DNA of 15,353 bases from an uncultured Campylobacter sp. (lineage in GTDB: Bacteria; Campylobacterota; Campylobacteria; Campylobacterales; Campylobacteraceae). The translations under genes and the position numbers were made by a program. Positions 14,419 to 15,353 of the stretch are shown in pieces (position 1 is the first letter of the stretch; each line of letters opens with the position of its first letter). The notes under the pieces are model-generated. The model did no database searches, was not told the origin of the DNA, and was given only the letters and a program-made list of their open reading frames with translations. Where the stretch lies: NCBI RefSeq assembly GCF_938030815.1, contig NZ_CALHII010000257.1, positions 1-15,353 of the forward strand, in the 5' to 3' direction.

Positions 14419-15005
14419 ATCTAAGATAGTGCTGCAGGATTTAACACATAAGATCGTGATTTCGGCGCGCTTTAATTTAGCTTCTAAAATTTACGTGAGA
14501 ATTTTAAAATTCTAAGCTTCAAGCTTTAAAATTTGCCCGCGGAGCTTTTAAAATTTATCGCTCGGCTTAGGTTTATTTTATCCGCGCCAAGACAGCGAAA
14601 TTTTTAGGGCGTCGCGATAACTAGGCGCAAGATAGCGAAATTTCATAAAGCTGCGGCAAACAAGATACGCAGAGAATGCACGCAAATTTCAAATTTATCT
14701 GGATTTTGCCAGCCTGCCCGACGCCGAGCACCATTATTTAGCTACAATCCCTCTCGCTCGCTTTACTTTTCGCTCGTCTTACGATTTGCTCGTCTTATAA
14801 TTCCTGCTTGATATTGCACTTTGCAAAACTACTTGCTGCGCGCCCTTTCGCAAAACTGCACGGCATGTGGGATTGTGCCCATCGCTCGCAGATTTTGCAG
14901 CATATGCGCGCGATAAAATTCCGTAGCGCAGGCACTTTCAATAAATTTTGATTTAAAAGCGCAAGCTTAGAGGCGATTTAAATTTAAAGCTCACGTGCTC
15001 CACGG
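14419..15005. other. Gene-free gap before crcB
   Basis: These 587 bases show no convincing gene on either strand. They contain several short repeats. AGCTTTAAAATTT (14522-14534) is followed by a near copy (14543-14556). A 20-base imperfect direct repeat ending AGCGAAATTT occurs at 14584-14603 and 14624-14643, exactly 40 bases apart. GCTCGTCTTA occurs twice (14772-14781, 14788-14797), the second copy running into a TATAAT (14796-14801) that faces no rightward gene. A 15-base word at 14909-14923 recurs in inverse orientation in the gap downstream of nrdG. The region may be a decayed gene or ordinary spacer. Confidence 0.5.
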
Positions 15006-15353
15006 CTAGCCTGCAAGCGCTCTGCCCGCGAGCAGCCCAGCGTAGCAAAAAAGCATACAGGCGCATACGCTTAAGACCGCGTTTAGCACACCGATAGCAA
15101 ATTCTCGCGCCAGCAATAATTGCAGCGTATCATAGCTGAACGTAGAAAATGTCGTAAAGCCGCCCAGCGCGCCTGCGATAAAAAATACCCGCAGGCTCTG
15201 CGTTAAATTTAGTGCGAGTAAAAACCCTATCAGCAGGCTTCCCAGCGCATTTACGCAAAAAGTAGCGATCGGAAACGCACTCCAAAATCCGGCGCGATCC
15301 ATTGCGCGCGCGATCGCTCCACTTAGGCCTACTCGCGCCATCGCGCCTACACA
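15006..15353 (-). CDS. crcB: Fluoride channel protein, N-terminus cut by the window edge
   Basis: CrcB/Fluc is a small membrane protein that dimerises to form a fluoride-specific channel, protecting cytoplasmic enzymes from fluoride. The last 115 codons are present. The family hallmarks are FPIATFCVNALGSLLIGFLLAL, with the conserved pore-lining Asn, and GGFTTFSTFSYDTLQLLL, with the Phe-box and the central sodium-site threonines. About three to four hydrophobic helices are visible. The frame stays open past an internal ATG at 15341 to the window end (CVGAM...), and the family's first helix is expected upstream, so the true start lies outside the window. It runs toward the preceding rightward genes across a long gap. 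Confidence 0.9.
   Translation of the reverse strand, partial: CVGAMARVGLSGAIARAMDRAGFWSAFPIATFCVNALGSLLIGFLLALNLTQSLRVFFIAGALGGFTTFSTFSYDTLQLLLAREFAIGVLNAVLSVCACMLFCYAGLLAGRALAG

Noticed and set aside
14419..15005. CRISPR array or tRNA in the long gap
   Set aside because: The repeats are short, imperfect and irregularly spaced apart from one pair, and no cloverleaf or CCA-ended tRNA pattern was found.

Overview
The window looks like a chromosomal segment from a Campylobacter-type epsilonproteobacterium able to grow at low oxygen or anaerobically. The evidence is the ribosomal protein S21 sequence, the nspC–moaD–moaE neighbourhood, AT-rich spacers full of AAATTT-type words between moderately GC-rich genes, and TATAAT-like -10 boxes with no clear -35. 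Oral species such as C. gracilis, C. rectus, C. showae or C. curvus would fit. The species call is an inference from composition and gene content, not from a search.

Layout. At the left edge is the start of a leftward secreted-protein gene (1-81), then leftward nspC (carboxynorspermidine decarboxylase), divergent from rightward moaD-moaE (the two halves of molybdopterin synthase). Next is a leftward pair: a 600-residue McrB-like AAA+ protein with eroded catalytic motifs, followed by an AT-rich gene of unknown function. Then come leftward pcm (isoaspartyl methyltransferase) and nrdB (class Ia ribonucleotide reductase radical subunit). After a 450-base gap lies the leftward class III reductase operon nrdD – small ORF – nrdG. 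Rightward genes follow: an LpoB-like lipoprotein, rpsU, a six-helix membrane protein, a secreted glycosidase-like TIM-barrel protein, and a membrane-anchored protein of unknown function. After a 590-base gap the window ends inside a leftward crcB (fluoride channel).

How the genes fit together. The middle of the window supplies deoxyribonucleotides under two regimes: NrdB, working with NrdA encoded elsewhere, when oxygen is present, and NrdD/NrdG when it is not. The most notable point is that NrdD stops just after its zinc-binding motif. The glycyl-radical segment with the RVMGYLRPV loop lies on a separate 54-residue ORF between nrdD and nrdG, in the same frame but behind two stop codons and with its own ribosome binding site. 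The class III enzyme therefore appears to be assembled from two polypeptides.

Other points of interest are the degenerate McrB-like protein with no visible McrC partner, its AT-rich neighbour, the secreted glycosidase-like protein in a genus that generally does not ferment sugars, a 20-bp G·U-containing hairpin after rpsU, and short words shared between the two long gene-free gaps.
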